Source of the DNA: a cyanobacterium PCC 7702
GTDB lineage: Bacteria > Cyanobacteriota > Cyanobacteriia > Cyanobacteriales > Nostocaceae
NCBI GenBank assembly: GCA_000332255.1
Contig: KB235926.1
Span: 1,494,334 to 1,557,432, forward strand
Length of the DNA: 63,099 bases
Direction: 5' to 3'
A program made the translations under genes and the position numbers. Positions 9,169 through 19,703 of the stretch are shown here, one piece after another. The notes beneath the pieces are model-generated. The model searched no databases and was not told where the DNA came from. It saw only the letters and a list, made by a program, of their open reading frames with translations. Every line of letters begins with the position of its first letter. Position 1 is the stretch's first letter.

Positions 9169-10659
9169 TTAGGCAGCATTAGCCTTCGCTGCAGATTTTT
9201 TCCAAGGAGTACCAATTAAGCTCCAAGTGGGGCTGTTAAGAGCCAAATCCATGTCGCGAGCGAAAACTGCAAAGCCATCGTAACCGTGATAGGGACCGGA
9301 GTAATCCCAAGAGTGCATTTGACGAAAAGGTAATCCCATCTTCTGGAATACGTACTTCTCTTTTATTCCAGAGGCGATCAAATCAGGTTTTTTAGCTTTG
9401 ACAAACTCTTCAAATTCGTAGGCGGTAACGTCGTCGTAGATAATGGTGGCGTTGTCAATGTAGTGGGTTGTGCGTTTATAGTCATCGTTGTGAGCGAACT
9501 CATAACCAGTACCGATAACTTTGATACCCAAGTCTTCGAAAGCAGGAACAACGTGACGGGGACGCAGACCGCCTACATACAGCATAACTGTATTGCCTTC
9601 AAGGCGAGGACGATACTTCTCCACGATCGCATTCATAATAGGTGTATACTTAGCGATCACCTTTTCGGCGTTTTCTTGGATTTTGGAGTCAAAGCGAGCA
9701 GCAATTTCCCGCAGGGATGCAGCAATCTTAGTAGGTCCGAAGAAATTAAATTCCATCCAAGGCATCCCGTAAGCTTCTTCCAAGCTGCGACAGATATAGT
9801 TCATCGAGCGGTAGCAGTGGATGAGAACTAACTTAGCTGCTGGACCTTGGATTAGTTCGTTTAGGGTACCATCACCGGACCACTGAGCAACAACACGCAA
9901 GCCAATTTCTTCTAATAGCATCCGACTTGCCCAAGCATCGCCGCCGATATTATAGTCACCAATCAGTGCTACATCGTAGGGGCCTGGTTCGAAGTCAAGT
10001 TTACTTTCCTTTTTAGCCTTATCAAATTGAGGAAAGATCCAGTCGCGGATCGCATCGTTAGCAATGTGGTGACCGAGAGACTGGGAAACACCTCGGAAAC
10101 CTTCACAACGTAGAGGTACAACCGGTTTACCAATTTTTTTAGCACTTTTTTTGGCAACGGCTTCAATATCATCCCCAATCAGACCGATGGGACATTCAGA
10201 CTGAACGCTGATACCGCGGTTGAGAGGAAATAGTTCCTCGATTTCGTCAATAAGTTTGGCAAGTTTTTTGTCACCGCCGAAAACAATATCTCGTTCTTGG
10301 AAATCGGAGGTGAAGTGCATTGTACCGAAGGAGTCAACGCCAGTTACGCCAACATAGTAGTTACGACGACCAGACCAAGACCAATAACCGCAACCAACAG
10401 GACCGTGACTGACGTGGATCATGTCCTTAATCGGACCCCAAACCACACCTTTAGAACCTGCGTAGGCGCAACCGCGAGCGGTCATTACACCGGGAACAGA
10501 TTTGATATTAGACTTAACGCCGCAATCAGACTTACCTTTTTCATAGACGTTGAGGTGTTTTTCCCGCTTCTTGCGAGATTTTTCAGGGTAAGCTTGGAGA
10601 ACTTCTTTGATTAGTTCTTTATGCTCTTCTACAAGATTGTTGTTTTCAGGAGGTGTCAT
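9169..10659 (-). CDS. nifD: Nitrogenase molybdenum-iron protein alpha chain NifD
   Basis: This 496-residue subunit carries FeMo-co and half of the P-cluster. P-cluster cysteines are in [17 protein letters not shown] and [14 protein letters not shown]; the FeMo-co cysteine is in [16 protein letters not shown] and the cofactor histidine in [15 protein letters not shown]. The ATG at 10659 gives [12 protein letters not shown], matching the family; the 17-codon upstream extension is not needed. The gene is whole: no excision element interrupts it. nifH precedes it by 120 nt and nifK follows after 254 nt. Confidence 0.97.
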   Translation of the reverse strand: MTPPENNNLVEEHKELIKEVLQAYPEKSRKKREKHLNVYEKGKSDCGVKSNIKSVPGVMTARGCAYAGSKGVVWGPIKDMIHVSHGPVGCGYWSWSGRRNYYVGVTGVDSFGTMHFTSDFQERDIVFGGDKKLAKLIDEIEELFPLNRGISVQSECPIGLIGDDIEAVAKKSAKKIGKPVVPLRCEGFRGVSQSLGHHIANDAIRDWIFPQFDKAKKESKLDFEPGPYDVALIGDYNIGGDAWASRMLLEEIGLRVVAQWSGDGTLNELIQGPAAKLVLIHCYRSMNYICRSLEEAYGMPWMEFNFFGPTKIAASLREIAARFDSKIQENAEKVIAKYTPIMNAIVEKYRPRLEGNTVMLYVGGLRPRHVVPAFEDLGIKVIGTGYEFAHNDDYKRTTHYIDNATIIYDDVTAYEFEEFVKAKKPDLIASGIKEKYVFQKMGLPFRQMHSWDYSGPYHGYDGFAVFARDMDLALNSPTWSLIGTPWKKSAAKANAA

Positions 10660-10725
10660 AGTCTTTAGCTCAATTAATCTTAGCTGACTCGAAAAGCAGT
10701 GAGGATACACAACAAGGAGGGGGAA

Positions 10726-10750
10726 ATGGGGAGAGTGGGTGCATCCCCAT
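10726..10750. other. Hairpin in the nifH-nifD intergenic region
   Basis: A perfect 7-bp stem (ATGGGGA / TCCCCAT) with an 11-nt loop lies about 30 nt after the nifH stop in the minus-strand transcript. There is no T tract. Such structures after nifH are thought to protect the abundant monocistronic nifH mRNA by blocking 3' exonucleases; that role here is inference. Confidence 0.5.
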
Positions 10751-10779
10751 ATCTCTAATGTCTCTGCTATGTCTTTTTT

Positions 10780-11757
<978 letters not shown>

Positions 11758-11872
11758 CTAATCGTGACCCGAGATAGAACGTCGCCGGTGGTTACGGTGG
11801 CGATCGCCCTACCGCAAAAATAACTGTCATATTTCCCACATTCGTTGTTGGTAAATTTTTGCTAGTTAGCAG

Positions 11873-12829
11873 TTATACTGCTTCCACTACCACATCAGGA
11901 CTGACGCGATCGCGCAATCTTGATTCAATCGCAATTTTGAGCGTGGCGGCGCTGCTAGAACAGGAACCGCAAGCACCTTGCAGCACTACCTTTACCAAAT
12001 TACCTTCTACGTCGTACAGGTCTACATCTCCCCCGTCAGCAATCAAAACGGGTCTAACTTCTTCATCCAGCACTTTTTGAATCAAAGCAATTTTTTGCAC
12101 TGATGTCAATTTCTTTAAAGATATTTGCTTGTCGGTATCAGAAAAAGCCTGTTCGGGGTCCCCAAAAATTTGCGTAGCAAATTTTCGGGGTTCCCTCTGT
12201 TCGCATAGCGCGCCGGATGGCATAAAAGAAGTAACAGCTTGTTTTTGCACAGATGCAATAATGTCTTCGATACTGGCCAGACACGAGCCGCATCCGCCAC
12301 CTGCTTTAATGTAATTTGTGACTTCTTCAACAGTGGTAAGATTATTTTCAACAATCACACGGCGGATTTTTGATTCGCTAATACCAAAGCAAGTGCAAAC
12401 CAGTGTTCCTTCATCGTCCGAGTGGTGAGCTTCTGCCTTAATACCCCGGTAATTATAAATAGCTGACTGTAGCGCCTCTTGTCCCATTACCGAGCAGTGC
12501 ATTTTCGCCTGTGGTAGTCCGCCCAGATAATTGGCAATGTCTTTATTTGTAATTTTGAGAGCTTCATCTAAGGTCTTACCCTTAATAAGTTCGCTCAAAG
12601 CCTCAGAAGAAGCGATCGCACTGGTACAACCAAAGGTTTGAAAACGAGCATCAAGGATTTTTTCTGTATCTTCCTCTACTTTCAAGTACAATCTCAAAGC
12701 GTCTCCGCAAGCAATGCTACCTACCTCACCAACAGCAACTTTAATTCCCGGTTCACCTTTATCTTCTATTACTCCCTGATGTTTGGGATTGTAGAACAAG
12801 TCCAATACCTTATCCGTATAGTCCCACAT
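11873..12829 (-). CDS. nifU: Fe-S cluster scaffold NifU, with an in-frame repeat insertion
   Basis: This scaffold takes sulfur from NifS and builds clusters for nitrogenase. Three domains are seen: an IscU-like N-terminal domain ([19 protein letters not shown]), a central [2Fe-2S] domain ([11 protein letters not shown] and [14 protein letters not shown]) and a C-terminal Nfu domain ([19 protein letters not shown]). The protein has 318 residues. A 48-bp segment, bounded by direct repeats CTGTTCG at 12149 and 12197, inserts 16 residues (including [15 protein letters not shown]) into the linker between the second and third domains. The start ATG at 12829 gives [17 protein letters not shown]. All cluster cysteines are kept, so the protein is probably active. 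Confidence 0.95.
   Translation of the reverse strand: MWDYTDKVLDLFYNPKHQGVIEDKGEPGIKVAVGEVGSIACGDALRLYLKVEEDTEKILDARFQTFGCTSAIASSEALSELIKGKTLDEALKITNKDIANYLGGLPQAKMHCSVMGQEALQSAIYNYRGIKAEAHHSDDEGTLVCTCFGISESKIRRVIVENNLTTVEEVTNYIKAGGGCGSCLASIEDIIASVQKQAVTSFMPSGALCEQREPRKFATQIFGDPEQAFSDTDKQISLKKLTSVQKIALIQKVLDEEVRPVLIADGGDVDLYDVEGNLVKVVLQGACGSCSSSAATLKIAIESRLRDRVSPDVVVEAV
12155..12196. repeat. Palindromic element, copy B (inside nifU)
   Basis: A 42-bp unit within the nifU coding sequence. Outer parts (GGGGT at the left, TTCCCT at the right) match the other copies, but the inner palindrome is inverted: here CCCCAAAAATTTGCG ... CAAATTTTCGGGG, where copies A, C and D read CCCCGAAAATTTGC ... CAAATTTTTGGGG. 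Direct repeats of CTGTTCG sit 48 bp apart at its edges. It is translated as [15 protein letters not shown]. Confidence 0.88.
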
Positions 12830-12905
12830 AGCCTTTGATTGGTTTGAAATTTTGGATTGATTGCTTTTTCGCCTAGGCAAGGCGAAGGTGTTGAAGAGCG
12901 ATGAG

Positions 12906-14195
12906 TTAATGCTTGCTGCTCGGGGTCCCCGAAAATTTGCTGCGCAAATTTTTGGGGTTCCCTTGTTCGACGAGCCAGCTGGCTCCATCGCTCTTAAAGG
13001 GTGAAAGAACACGCAAACGCTCTACAATACTCGGCATTACCGCCAGCACAGCATCAATTTCAGCATCCGTTGTGTAGCGAGAAAGGCTAAAACGAATTGA
13101 ACCGTGTAAGCTTGTATAAGGAACTCCCATCGCTCGCAACACGTGAGAAGGTTCTAAAGAACCAGAACTGCAAGCAGAGCCAGAGGAAGCACAAATACCG
13201 TGTTGGTTGAGCAAGTAGAGAATTGCTTCACCTTCGATATATTTGAAACCAATATTGCTAGTATTGGGCAATCTTTCAGTAGGATGACCGTTAATTTCAC
13301 AATCAGGAATGGTTGCAACGATGGTTTGTTCGAGGCGATCGCGCAGTTTCTTTTCTGTTCGGGGTCCCCGAAAATTTGCTGCGCAAATTTTTGGGGTTCC
13401 CTCTGTTGCAGTTGCTTGTTCTAAATGTAGCAATTCTAGTTCTGCTGCTTTCCCCAAACCGACTATTCCTGGTACATTTGGTGTTCCCGAACGGCGTCCG
13501 CGTTCCTGTCCGCCACCAACCAGCATAGGACGAAATCTCACACCGCGCCGCACGTACAGCGCTCCAATACCTTTGGGTGCGTGAATTTTATGACCAGATA
13601 CGGTCAACATGTCAACGGTGCTGGTCTTCATATTCATCGGAATCTTACCAACTGCTTGCACTGCATCAACATGGAAGAGAGCGCCAACATTTTTGACCCG
13701 CATTCCAATTTGCTCGATCGGAAACACCACGCCGGTTTCGTTATTCGCATACATAACCGACACCAAAGCTGTATTACCAGTCAGCGAAGCTTCTAATTCA
13801 TCCAGATCCAATTGTCCCTGGCGATTCACCGAGAGATAAGTAACACTGTAGCCTTGAGTTTCCAGCTGTTTGCACAAATTTAGCACCGCCGGGTGTTCTA
13901 CTTGGGTAGTAATAATGTGTCGCTTTTGCGGTTGTGCTAAAAGAGCAGCTCGAATGGCAGTATTATCCCCCTCTGTACCGCCACTGGTAAAGATAATTTC
14001 CGATTCCTCTGCACCAAGGAGAGCAGCAACCTGTTCTCTTGCTTGATTGATTACCTTCTTTACTTGTCCGCCAAAGCTGTGCATGCTAGAGGGATTGCCA
14101 TAATAATCCGTCAAAAACGGTAGCATTGCCTCTACAACTTCCGGATCTACTTTGGTGGTGGCGTTATTGTCCAAATAAATACAATTTTTTTGCAT
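12906..14195 (-). CDS. nifS: Cysteine desulfurase NifS, with in-frame repeat insertion and repeat-derived tail
   Basis: This PLP enzyme takes sulfur from cysteine for nitrogenase Fe-S clusters. The PLP lysine is in [15 protein letters not shown] and the active cysteine in [19 protein letters not shown]. At about residue 260 a 16-residue stretch ([16 protein letters not shown]) comes from palindromic copy D; TCTGTT repeats lie 48 bp apart at its ends. The C-terminus is lengthened by copy C ([18 protein letters not shown]). The result is 429 residues against about 400 usual. I chose the ATG at 14195 ([14 protein letters not shown]); a TTG at 14234 is possible. Catalytic residues are intact. Confidence 0.94.
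   Translation of the reverse strand: MQKNCIYLDNNATTKVDPEVVEAMLPFLTDYYGNPSSMHSFGGQVKKVINQAREQVAALLGAEESEIIFTSGGTEGDNTAIRAALLAQPQKRHIITTQVEHPAVLNLCKQLETQGYSVTYLSVNRQGQLDLDELEASLTGNTALVSVMYANNETGVVFPIEQIGMRVKNVGALFHVDAVQAVGKIPMNMKTSTVDMLTVSGHKIHAPKGIGALYVRRGVRFRPMLVGGGQERGRRSGTPNVPGIVGLGKAAELELLHLEQATATEGTPKICAANFRGPRTEKKLRDRLEQTIVATIPDCEINGHPTERLPNTSNIGFKYIEGEAILYLLNQHGICASSGSACSSGSLEPSHVLRAMGVPYTSLHGSIRFSLSRYTTDAEIDAVLAVMPSIVERLRVLSPFKSDGASWLVEQGNPKNLRSKFSGTPSSKH
12922..12963. repeat. Palindromic element, copy C (3' end of nifS)
   Basis: A 42-bp unit identical in orientation to copies A and D. It encodes the end of NifS in a second reading frame ([14 protein letters not shown]) and so defines the protein's tail; the stop codon lies 16 nt beyond the element. 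It lies about 90 nt upstream of the nifU start. Confidence 0.88.
13361..13402. repeat. Palindromic element, copy D (inside nifS)
   Basis: A 42-bp unit in the nifS coding sequence, read in a third frame ([14 protein letters not shown]). Direct repeats TCTGTT at 13354-13359 and 13402-13407 are 48 bp apart. This looks like a target-site duplication and keeps the reading frame. Confidence 0.9.
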
Positions 14196-14346
14196 CGCTT
14201 CTAATGTTTTCTCACAAGAGTCAAGAACCTGCAAAGGTGTCTGCTATTTCCTTTCTGGTACTTTGAATAATTTAGACAACCCCTTTAACTTCTCTAATGT
14301 TGCCAAAACCTCCTTGGGGCGGTTACCAAAGTACCAGTTTCTAAAT

Positions 14347-14688
14347 TTATGCCATTTGTTGTTGATGCTTTTGTAGTTGTTCGGAGAATTTTTGAGAATA
14401 GAAGTTGTACCAATTATCCCAATAATCCGATTTTTTAGTTAATTTCGCAATCAGACGATTATAAGTGTTGAACCAGTTTTCCCAGTAATCGTTCGTCACT
14501 TTTACACAGCCATTCGATGTTGGACAGCTAGCTTTACACTGAGGTACAGTATAGATGCTATTGAAGCAGTTATTACAAATTTCCGGGTCAATCCAAGGAC
14601 GATTGTCAACTATTTTGATTGCACCCACAGGACACGCGGATTGACAAAGATTGCAGCGAATGCACTCGTTGGTTATTTTGTAAACCAT
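14347..14688 (-). CDS. fdxN: Bacterial-type 2[4Fe-4S] ferredoxin FdxN
   Basis: A 113-residue ferredoxin with two cluster motifs: CIRCNLCQSACPVGAI near residue 9 and CNNC followed by a longer loop with CKASCPTSNGC. The C-terminal half (about 50 residues) is aromatic and charged with two DYW(E/D)NW repeats and no cysteines, a feature of cyanobacterial nif FdxN. It probably donates electrons in NifB/NifEN cofactor chemistry or to NifH. The ATG at 14688 (MVYKITNE) is chosen over a codon five upstream. The gene is uninterrupted. It lies between nifB and nifS. Confidence 0.92.
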   Translation of the reverse strand: MVYKITNECIRCNLCQSACPVGAIKIVDNRPWIDPEICNNCFNSIYTVPQCKASCPTSNGCVKVTNDYWENWFNTYNRLIAKLTKKSDYWDNWYNFYSQKFSEQLQKHQQQMA

Positions 14689-14747
14689 GATTATCCTCCA
14701 CAAAAGAGAGTAAATTGAGGATTGAAAATTGAGTAATGAGTGCTAAA

Positions 14748-14838
14748 TAGTGGTTGGCGGATAGTAGTTAGTGGATAGTGGTTAGTGGAAATTTGATTAA
14801 TTACCAACAACTATCTAATAACTACTAACTAATAACTA
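14748..14838. repeat. Heptad repeat array forming a large inverted repeat between nifB and fdxN
   Basis: The 91 bp between nifB and fdxN divide into thirteen 7-bp units. The left six are TAGTGGT, TGGCGGA, TAGTAGT, TAGTGGA, TAGTGGT, TAGTGGA; three unrelated units (21 bp) follow; the right four are CTATCTA, ATAACTA, CTAACTA, ATAACTA. The right units are largely the complement of the left ones, so the transcript can fold into a long imperfect hairpin. The array stops exactly at the nifB stop codon. Confidence 0.8.
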
Positions 14839-16281
14839 TTAGCAACTCACTGTTTGCTGGAGGTATTGTTGGTAATATTCCAAGGCAACTTTTTCTATTG
14901 GATCATAAGCCTCGACTGTTTCGATACCAATAGCGTGCAATTTTTGCTTGGGAGTTTCGCCAATCTTGGCAACTAATACTGCTTTGCAATCAGCGATCGC
15001 TGCAATAATATTTTCCAAAGCAGCTTTTTCTCCATAGCCACCCTGACAGTATTGGTCTATTTTGCGATGGCCGACAAAACGTACTTGTTTTCCATCTACT
15101 TCATAAATCTGGAATTCCTTCGCGTGACCAAAGTGCTGGTTAACCAACCCACCACCTTTGGTTGCTACCGCAACTAGAATTTTTGTATCAGTAGCAGTAT
15201 TGTGAATTGTGATTTTTTCCTTGGCAAGCTTGAGTTCTTCTCTAAACTTTTCTATACCAGCGTGAATTTCTCGACGCTTTTGCAAGTCATACTCTGGAGA
15301 CATTTCCAAGAACTTATCTTTAGTAAACTCTTGACTGCGATCTTCCCCTAACAACCCTACCGCATCGGCACGACACTGACGACAGTGACGCATCATCTTC
15401 ATGTTTCCAGCACACTTGTCTTGTAATGCCTTCAACTCTTGCGGAGTAGGTCCCCGCTGACCGTTCAGTCCAAAATAGGTACCGTGTTCCGGAGCAGAAA
15501 TCAGCGGCATAATATTGTGCAGGAATGCACCTTGAGAACGAATCACCTTATTTACCTCTACGAGGTGTTCGTCGTTAATCCCGGGAATCATTACTGAATT
15601 AACTTTGCACAGAATATCTGCCTCCCGCAGGGCCTGCAATCCTTCCATCTGCTTTTCGTGCAGAATTTTTACGCCCTCGATACCTCTATAACGCTTGCGT
15701 TTGTAGTGAACCCAAGGGTAAATCATTGTCCCGATTTCCGGGTCAACCATATTAATGGTAATGGTGACATGATCGATGTTTAGTTGCTTAATGCGATCGA
15801 TATATTCAGAAAGCATTAAACCGTTAGTCGACAGACAAAGTTTAATGTCGGGTGCTTTCTTTGCTATCAACTCAAATGTACGAAAAGTCTTTTCTGGATT
15901 CGCTAGCGGATCGCCAGGACCTGCAATTCCCAAAACTGTCATTTGGGGAATTTTACCTGCTATGACCAGCACTTTATGTGCTGCTTGTTCCGGTGTTAAC
16001 AACTCGCTAACTACTCCTGGGCGACTTTCGTTTGCGCAGTCATATTTGCGATTGCAATAGTTACATTGAATGTTACAGGCAGGAGCTACTGCTACGTGCA
16101 TCCGAGCATAATGATGATGAGCTTCTTCGTTGTAGCAAGGATGCTTGGCAATACGTTGTTGTAGTTTTTCGTCCACTTCCACGGTGGAACCACTGCTGCA
16201 TGGACCGCAACCTTTAGATTTTACTTTAGGTCTAATTTCCGTAACTGGGGAGTTGACAACTCCTATAGAAGGTGGTGTCAT
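14839..16281 (-). CDS. nifB: NifB, radical SAM FeMo-cofactor biosynthesis protein
   Basis: This 480-residue enzyme fuses [4Fe-4S] clusters and inserts the central carbide to make NifB-co. The radical SAM motif is [15 protein letters not shown] near residue 74; further conserved cysteines are in [16 protein letters not shown]. The C-terminal 110 residues form a NifX-like domain ([20 protein letters not shown]). It starts with ATG at 16281 ([15 protein letters not shown]). It is the first gene of the cluster, behind a 1.17-kb non-coding leader, which suggests that nif operon control acts here. The heptad array follows its stop codon directly. Confidence 0.96.
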   Translation of the reverse strand: MTPPSIGVVNSPVTEIRPKVKSKGCGPCSSGSTVEVDEKLQQRIAKHPCYNEEAHHHYARMHVAVAPACNIQCNYCNRKYDCANESRPGVVSELLTPEQAAHKVLVIAGKIPQMTVLGIAGPGDPLANPEKTFRTFELIAKKAPDIKLCLSTNGLMLSEYIDRIKQLNIDHVTITINMVDPEIGTMIYPWVHYKRKRYRGIEGVKILHEKQMEGLQALREADILCKVNSVMIPGINDEHLVEVNKVIRSQGAFLHNIMPLISAPEHGTYFGLNGQRGPTPQELKALQDKCAGNMKMMRHCRQCRADAVGLLGEDRSQEFTKDKFLEMSPEYDLQKRREIHAGIEKFREELKLAKEKITIHNTATDTKILVAVATKGGGLVNQHFGHAKEFQIYEVDGKQVRFVGHRKIDQYCQGGYGEKAALENIIAAIADCKAVLVAKIGETPKQKLHAIGIETVEAYDPIEKVALEYYQQYLQQTVSC

Positions 16282-16624
16282 TGAATTTCGCTTCGCAAGG
16301 GGTTGGTGATGGAAATGCTACTATTTGATCTGCAAGGAATAGAAGTCGCGTCTGTTTTTAGCGCTATACTTGCCCACCAGGGTTCGGGGTAGGCTATAAA
16401 CCCAAGTTTTCGTGGACTGGTGCGTCTGCACAAGATGTGGGTGGAAGACAACGCTTGCAGCCGCGACTTCGATTTCACAGGGGCATGGTGCTATCTCATC
16501 CCTCCACTCACTTATCGCTCCTTTTGATTGGCGCATCAAGTGATTGGCGATATACGTTTTATATCAGCCCGGAAAAATAGACTTAAACGTCTACACCAAG
16601 ATAAGATTTATTAAATTTATTAAG

Positions 16625-16831
16625 TTTGTACTCAAATTATGAAACTCTGCTTTTCAAAGCATTAAAAGAGTTGAAAAAATTTTTTTGGGTAGGGGCACGA
16701 GTATTTTCAGGTGGAAGTACAAGTATTTATGGACAAAGGGGCAAGTGTTTTTGTACTCAAATCAAACTCCCTTTTTCCTAGCCTTTTAAATTAATTTGCA
16801 TTTTTTCAGCTACCACCGTTTTGTACTCAAA
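16625..16831 (-). promoter_or_regulatory. Three copies of TTTGTACTCAAA upstream of nifB
   Basis: An identical 12-mer occurs at 16625-16636, 16750-16761 and 16820-16831, that is 340-550 nt upstream of the nifB start; on the transcribed strand it reads TTTGAGTACAAA. Three exact copies in 207 bp is far beyond chance. The obvious candidate protein is the nif activator CnfR (PatB), which is known to act at nifB upstream regions in cyanobacteria; that this 12-mer is its site is inference. Confidence 0.65.
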
Positions 16832-17040
16832 CCTTCTTCTTCCATCGCCAAAACCCTTGTTTTAGAAACGGTTTTTACTTTTAAACGTTCTAAGTAGGTT
16901 ATGAACTCTACTTCCAAAAATTGCCAAATTCAATTCTGTATCCAAGATATCACTTTTTTTTTTGATAAAAAATGCAATTTAATTTTTTTTAATCTTTGCA
17001 GCGTTCAATAGAAATTGCTATGTCAAAACCTGAATTTCAG

Positions 17041-17054
17041 GTACTTTGATTTAC
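17041..17054. promoter_or_regulatory. NtcA-like site GTACTTTGATTTAC
   Basis: An exact match to the NtcA consensus GTA-N8-TAC, overlapping at its left edge a perfect 13-bp inverted repeat (CCTGAA-T-TTCAGG, 17029-17041). It is about 760 nt from the nifB start, which is far for direct control, and I see no clear -10 box at the usual spacing. Confidence 0.35.
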
Positions 17055-17454
17055 CCCAATAATTAAAAGATGAGAATTTTTAGCAAAATTTTCAAGCAAA
17101 AGTTCTAGTTGAACTTCTACTTTCCTAAATTGCTGCACCTGTAATCCCAGAAAATTAGCATTGGCAGCATACAGAAGATTCAGCAGACTTTTCTAAACTG
17201 CTGTTTTCAAGCCCAGGCACTACCAACTAAATACCAACCAATTCTAGAATACCCTAAAATATTAGTGATGGAACTGATAAATCGCTTACTACTAGCAATG
17301 GAGTGAAGTTATTTGAGAGTGTGTCGAGCTACTTACTACTTAATTATTTGATAGGGTAAAATTAAATTACAGTGTTATTTTAGATACGGCGCTTTACTGC
17401 AGAGGAATTTCCCTCTTTTAACAAGGTTTTGATGTAATTATAAGGATGAAAATA

Positions 17455-18558
17455 TCACTCAGCAGGCATATTTTCAACAGATGAGTGGGGGGCGTGATTT
17501 TCCACCTCTGCTGTATGTTTAGCGCGGTCTTGTTTATTTTCGTGCCAATTATTGAGTACGTCCTTAATTAAGACTTCTTTGACCCAAATTTGCAGTACAA
17601 TCACTAAAGGTATTGCAAGGAATACACCTAAAAATCCGAAAAAGCTGCCAAAAATTACTACTGCTGTTAAGGTAACAGCTGGTAGCAAAGATACCTGACT
17701 TTGCATGATCCAAGGAACTACAACTAGGCTTTCTACTTGTTGTATTCCAAAGTATAAAGCTACAACAGCAGCTGCTTTCCAAGGTACATCACTTAACGCT
17801 AACACAGCTGGTGGAATTACACTCAAGGTTGGTCCTATATTTGGTATAAATTCTAATAATCCAGCTAAAACAGCATTAACTAGTGGTAAAGGCACTTGTA
17901 AAATTAGTAATCCAATATAACTCAAAACAGCGATGATTAACATCGTCAGGAGTGTACCTTTAATCCAACCAGTTAAAGAGGTTGCACATTCGCTGAGAAT
18001 TTCATCAACTCGCCGGCGATAGAAAGCAGGAAATAGTAGTATAAAACCCTGTCGGTAGGGTAGGGGATCGGCTAAAAGCATAATTGTTAATGCTAAAAAC
18101 AGTAGCAATCCTAAAATCATGCTTAGCGAGCTGCTCACTAGGGAAAATAAGTTTTTGACTAGCTGATTTAACCAATTTTGTAAACCTTGAGTTAGAAATG
18201 TAAGAACGCGAAAATTTTCTGAAAACTGCTCTGGAATTATATTCTGCAGCCAATCACTCCAGAAACGCAATCTTTCTAATGCTCGTGGCATTATTTTGAT
18301 AAATTGCTGTAATTGAGCAAGGAGGCTTGGTATGATTATTATTAAAAAACTTGCGATGATGATTAATAAAAAACAAACTGTTATAGCAACTGCAATACCT
18401 CGCTTGATGCGATGTTTTTGCAAAAATTGTACTAGTTGATTTAATACTGTTGCCAAAACAACAGCTGCGAATATCAACAGCAGTATTTGTCGAATTTGCC
18501 ACAGAATATAAATAGATACAACCAGGGCGAAAAAGCCGATTAATTGCCCAAAATGCAC
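17455..18558 (-). CDS. AI-2E/PerM-family membrane transporter
   Basis: A 367-residue protein with about eight hydrophobic segments, the first two at residues 8-40, and the family signature LLEFIPNIGPTLSVIPPAVL near residue 240. The family (PF01594) includes PerM/YdiK and TqsA; substrates vary and are mostly unproven, so I do not assign one. The start is a GTG at 18558 with GGAG upstream. The last 35 residues are charged and cytoplasmic. It reads toward the nifB upstream region; no terminator is obvious between them. Confidence 0.85.
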   Translation of the reverse strand: MHFGQLIGFFALVVSIYILWQIRQILLLIFAAVVLATVLNQLVQFLQKHRIKRGIAVAITVCFLLIIIASFLIIIIPSLLAQLQQFIKIMPRALERLRFWSDWLQNIIPEQFSENFRVLTFLTQGLQNWLNQLVKNLFSLVSSSLSMILGLLLFLALTIMLLADPLPYRQGFILLFPAFYRRRVDEILSECATSLTGWIKGTLLTMLIIAVLSYIGLLILQVPLPLVNAVLAGLLEFIPNIGPTLSVIPPAVLALSDVPWKAAAVVALYFGIQQVESLVVVPWIMQSQVSLLPAVTLTAVVIFGSFFGFLGVFLAIPLVIVLQIWVKEVLIKDVLNNWHENKQDRAKHTAEVENHAPHSSVENMPAE

Positions 18559-18677
18559 TCTGCAGTCTCCAGTTTTAGCAATGATGGCGATGGTGCTGAA
18601 TGTATGTTTATAAATTTAAGCTGGATTATGATTTCAAATAAAGTATCTCCAAGAGAGATTTTTTGATATGCTTGCAC

Positions 18678-19616
18678 TTACAATGCTAAGCAATGAGACA
18701 AAATTTCTTTCCAGCGGGAGGTGTCGATAGCCCAAATAACGGTCATGTTTGGGGTTTTGCCGAGTACTTTTAACTCATCAACTACTGTAGCACCCCGTGT
18801 TAGTTCGCTGGTTATTTCCACATCTACGAAGTATTTTCCCTGACGTTCGATAATGTTTGGCTCGAGGGCGACTGCCATTGCCACGGGATCGGGTAGCATT
18901 AGGCCAGAGGCAGCTTGAACATTCATACTGGCATCTAAAGATTTTTGATTGCACTCTATTGCTAAACGTGCTGTTTGCGTACCGAGGTTAGCGATTGCTT
19001 GTATTTCGGCGGAAGTTAAAGCAGCCTCGTGTCGGCTTAGTTCCCAGCCCACCATCTCCATCGGCATGCCACTGTGGAAGACTATCTTAGCAGCTTCTGG
19101 ATCTACCCAGATATTGTATTCAGCTGCTGGTGTGACATTACCTAGGGTGTTAGCTGCACCACCCATAATTACACAACGCTGTACCAGGGACGCAATTTCT
19201 GGAGCACGTAGCAGTGCGGTGGCGATGTTTGTCAGCGGTCCTAGGGTGACGAGGGTGATTTCTCCTGGATAGGTCTTGATTGTGTCGATAATTACATCTA
19301 CTGCATGAGTGGAACAGGCTTTTCTCTGGGGTTCTGGGTAGTTTTTGTTACCCATTCCATCCTCACCATGAAACCAATAAGCGTAGTTGTTGGGTCGCAA
19401 CATCGGTTTGGAGCAGCCGATATATACTGGTGTAGAAGCATTGCAGACTTCGAGAACATAAAGTGCATTTTTACCACCCTGTTGCACGGAGACATTGCCG
19501 CTAACAATTGTTACTGCATGTACGCAGACACCGGGCCAGCGGTGTGCCATGATTAAAGCGACAGCATCATCAGAAGCGGTATCCGTGTCGATCAAAACGA
19601 TCAAAAATTGACGCAT
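18678..19616 (-). CDS. Inosine-uridine preferring nucleoside hydrolase
   Basis: This 312-residue enzyme of the IunH family (PF01156) cleaves the N-glycosidic bond of ribonucleosides in salvage. The calcium-binding aspartate cluster DTDTASDDAVAL is at residues 10-21. Other family parts are LGPLTNIATALLRAPEIAS and VIMGGAANTLGNVTPAAEYN. A C-terminal aspartate ligand lies in GLMLPDPVAMAVALEP. It starts with ATG at 19616. It appears to be a single gene, with about 90-120 nt gaps on both sides. Which nucleoside it prefers cannot be told from sequence. Confidence 0.88.
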   Translation of the reverse strand: MRQFLIVLIDTDTASDDAVALIMAHRWPGVCVHAVTIVSGNVSVQQGGKNALYVLEVCNASTPVYIGCSKPMLRPNNYAYWFHGEDGMGNKNYPEPQRKACSTHAVDVIIDTIKTYPGEITLVTLGPLTNIATALLRAPEIASLVQRCVIMGGAANTLGNVTPAAEYNIWVDPEAAKIVFHSGMPMEMVGWELSRHEAALTSAEIQAIANLGTQTARLAIECNQKSLDASMNVQAASGLMLPDPVAMAVALEPNIIERQGKYFVDVEITSELTRGATVVDELKVLGKTPNMTVIWAIDTSRWKEILSHCLAL

Positions 19617-19703
19617 GTTCGAAGGCGATCGCAGTTGTCATCAACAATTTAAAACAAAATCTCCTTCTGTGAAAATATAGCTAGGTGAGGAGCATAGCGA
19701 TCG

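Larger units (their letters stand above)
16282..17454. other. Long non-coding region upstream of nifB
   Basis: About 1.17 kb with no credible gene; short reading frames here are not supported. It lies directly upstream of nifB and downstream of the PerM-like gene, which is read toward it on the same strand. It holds three copies of TTTGTACTCAAA and one exact GTA-N8-TAC site, listed separately. The length suggests either a long 5' leader or several promoters. Confidence 0.6.

Noticed and set aside
16278-16539. Two short minus-strand frames just upstream of nifB
   Set aside because: They overlap each other in different frames, have no motif and lie in the nifB leader.
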